A stretch of 6,267 bases of DNA from Streptosporangiaceae bacterium (lineage in GTDB: Bacteria; Actinomycetota; Actinomycetes; Streptosporangiales; Streptosporangiaceae): contig JAICWX010000428.1 of NCBI GenBank assembly GCA_025934635.1, positions 1-6,267 on the forward strand, given 5' to 3'. This document shows positions 5,709 through 6,267 of this stretch, piece by piece. Every line of letters begins with the position of its first letter. Position 1 is the first letter of the stretch. The position numbers were made by a program, and so were the translations under genes. The notes below the pieces were generated by a model. It ran no database searches. It worked only from the letters and a program-made list of their open reading frames with translations, and was not told the origin of the DNA.

Positions 5709-5985
5709 CCGGCAGCTTCCTCGCTGAACCCCCGGCGTCCCCCGAAGTGCAGGCGCTCTTCGACGAGGACCTCGCCGACGACGGCTACGTAGGGAGCGTA
5801 TCCCGGCTGTGGGCACACCAGCCAGACACCCTCAGGAACCTGTTCCAGCTGATGTCGCGGGCATTCGCCTGGCCTTCTCCACGATCAACGACGCCCTCGG
5901 CGCCCAGCCCGACGCGGAGCTCGCCCGGTCCCTGCCCCCGGAGGTACGCGCGGCCGTGACCTACGGCCGTCCCGCAGCTAGCTGA
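5705..5985 (+). pseudogene. Broken AhpD/carboxymuconolactone-decarboxylase-like gene, core deleted
   Basis: The first 51 or so codons read as the N-terminus of an AhpD/CMD-family protein: SPEVQALFDEDLADDGYVGSV then SRLWAHQPDTLRNLFQLMSR. From about 5860 this frame turns to Ser/Pro/Arg noise and stops at 5957-5959. The frame offset by two bases instead continues, from 5860, with the family's C-terminus, IRLAFSTINDALGAQPDAEL ending VTYGRPAAS, and stops at 5983-5985. From memory these proteins are about 180-200 residues. The two ends add to about 92, so roughly 100 central codons, including the catalytic Cys-containing core, are missing, and the join is out of frame. The ATG overlaps the methyltransferase stop (ATGA), showing it was once an operon member. 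An 84-residue product could still be made but should lack the family's peroxidase-like activity. An assembly error is the alternative. Confidence 0.75.
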
Positions 5986-5999
5986 GCCGGCTTCGGCTC
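5984..5999 (+). terminator. Short hairpin after the broken gene, possible weak terminator
   Basis: GAGCCG-GCTT-CGGCTC is a perfect 6-bp stem with a 4-base loop, directly over the stop of the remnant's C-terminal frame. No T tract follows, so function is uncertain. It is the only terminator candidate for the dehydrogenase-methyltransferase unit in the window. Confidence 0.35.
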
Positions 6000-6017
6000 G
6001 CGTGCAAAGATGCGTCC

Positions 6018-6267
6018 ATGAGCAGCGACGCTGGCCCCGAGGTGAGCGCCCTGGCGATCAACGTCACGATCCCGGCCGGGCTCCGCTGGACTGACACCCG
6101 GCGCGGTGAGGAATTCACGCTGACCACGCTCAACATCCGGCTCCGGCCGGACGGGCGCCTGGCGGCGAAGGCCTACGGCCGCCGCCGGCCGCGGCACCTA
6201 CGTCTCGTTCCCCGTGCCCGACCAGCCGGAGCTGGCGGCCCTGGTCACCAGGGCCGCCAGCCAGGCC
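6018..6267 (+). CDS. Unrecognised protein, N-terminal part, probable frameshift (cut by window edge)
   Basis: From ATG 6018 the first 54 or so codons read as a plausible protein (SALAINVTIPAGLRWTD, then RRGEEFTLTTLNIRLRPDGR), beta-strand-like in character. After about 6180 this frame becomes Arg/Pro/Gly-rich noise. The frame one base later takes over with RGTYVSFPVPDQPELAAL then VTRAASQA to the edge. The switch lies in a CCGCCGCCGG run near 6170-6190, consistent with a one-base gain (or two-base loss) in nature or a sequencing slip. There is no ribosome site; AAAGAT (6006-6011) six bases before the ATG could be the -10 of a leaderless message, but that is weak. I recognise no family. It is separated from the broken gene by 32 bases and may be its own unit. 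Confidence 0.5.
   Translation, partial: MSSDAGPEVSALAINVTIPAGLRWTDTRRGEEFTLTTLNIRLRPDGRLAAKAYGRRRPRHLRLVPRARPAGAGGPGHQGRQPG
6231..6261. repeat. 31-base near-perfect inverted repeat (15-bp arms)
   Basis: GCTGGCGGCCCTGGT (6231-6245) and its exact reverse complement (6247-6261) flank a single C. In RNA this folds to a 13-bp stem with a GUCAC loop, terminator-like in strength. It sits within the coding frame LAALVTRAAS, near the window edge. Like the hairpin at 2503-2541, it may overlap the end of a gene that finishes just outside the window. Confidence 0.65.

Noticed and set aside
4812..5816. Long minus-strand open frame opposite the methyltransferase
   Set aside because: Antisense shadow; the methyltransferase motifs are on the plus strand.

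Overview
The window comes from a high-GC actinobacterium. The evidence is strong G/C preference at third codon positions, GTG and ATG starts behind purine-rich ribosome sites, a nicotinoprotein (NDMA-type) alcohol dehydrogenase, and a secreted GH16 plus ricin-lectin enzyme. Genus cannot be fixed from the sequence alone. I see no tRNA, rRNA, CRISPR array, transposase or phage gene.

Layout. The minus strand opens with the N-terminal 201 residues of a succinate-semialdehyde-type aldehyde dehydrogenase (start GTG at 605, running off the left edge). A gap of about 460 bases follows. It carries at its right end a good promoter and a striking inverted repeat for a plus-strand secreted beta-glucanase (1070-2488). 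The glucanase converges on a minus-strand gene for an unrecognised two-pass membrane protein (2496-3605). A 16-bp perfect stem lies between and across their ends. Divergent from the membrane protein is a plus-strand cluster: NDMA-dependent alcohol dehydrogenase (3712-4818), class I SAM-dependent methyltransferase (4890-5708), and a wrecked AhpD/carboxymuconolactone-decarboxylase-like gene (5705-5985) joined to the methyltransferase by an ATGA overlap. The right edge holds the start of an unrecognised gene (6018 onward) with a likely frameshift and a 31-base inverted repeat.

How the parts relate. The alcohol dehydrogenase, methyltransferase and AhpD-like gene look like one transcription unit (same strand, 71-base gap, then an overlap). 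The third member has lost its core by internal deletion, so the unit now probably works as two genes. The 106-base divergent region in front of the dehydrogenase holds a palindrome that fits the KstR-type TetR operator pattern TNNAACNNGTTNNA exactly. This suggests control by a sterol- or lipid-responsive TetR repressor. The glucanase looks independently regulated, with an operator-like palindrome just downstream of its predicted transcription start.

I do not see a complete, clearly new system. The best leads are the KstR-like operator over a mycofactocin-type dehydrogenase, the palindrome controlling the glucanase, and the uncharacterised membrane protein divergent from the dehydrogenase.
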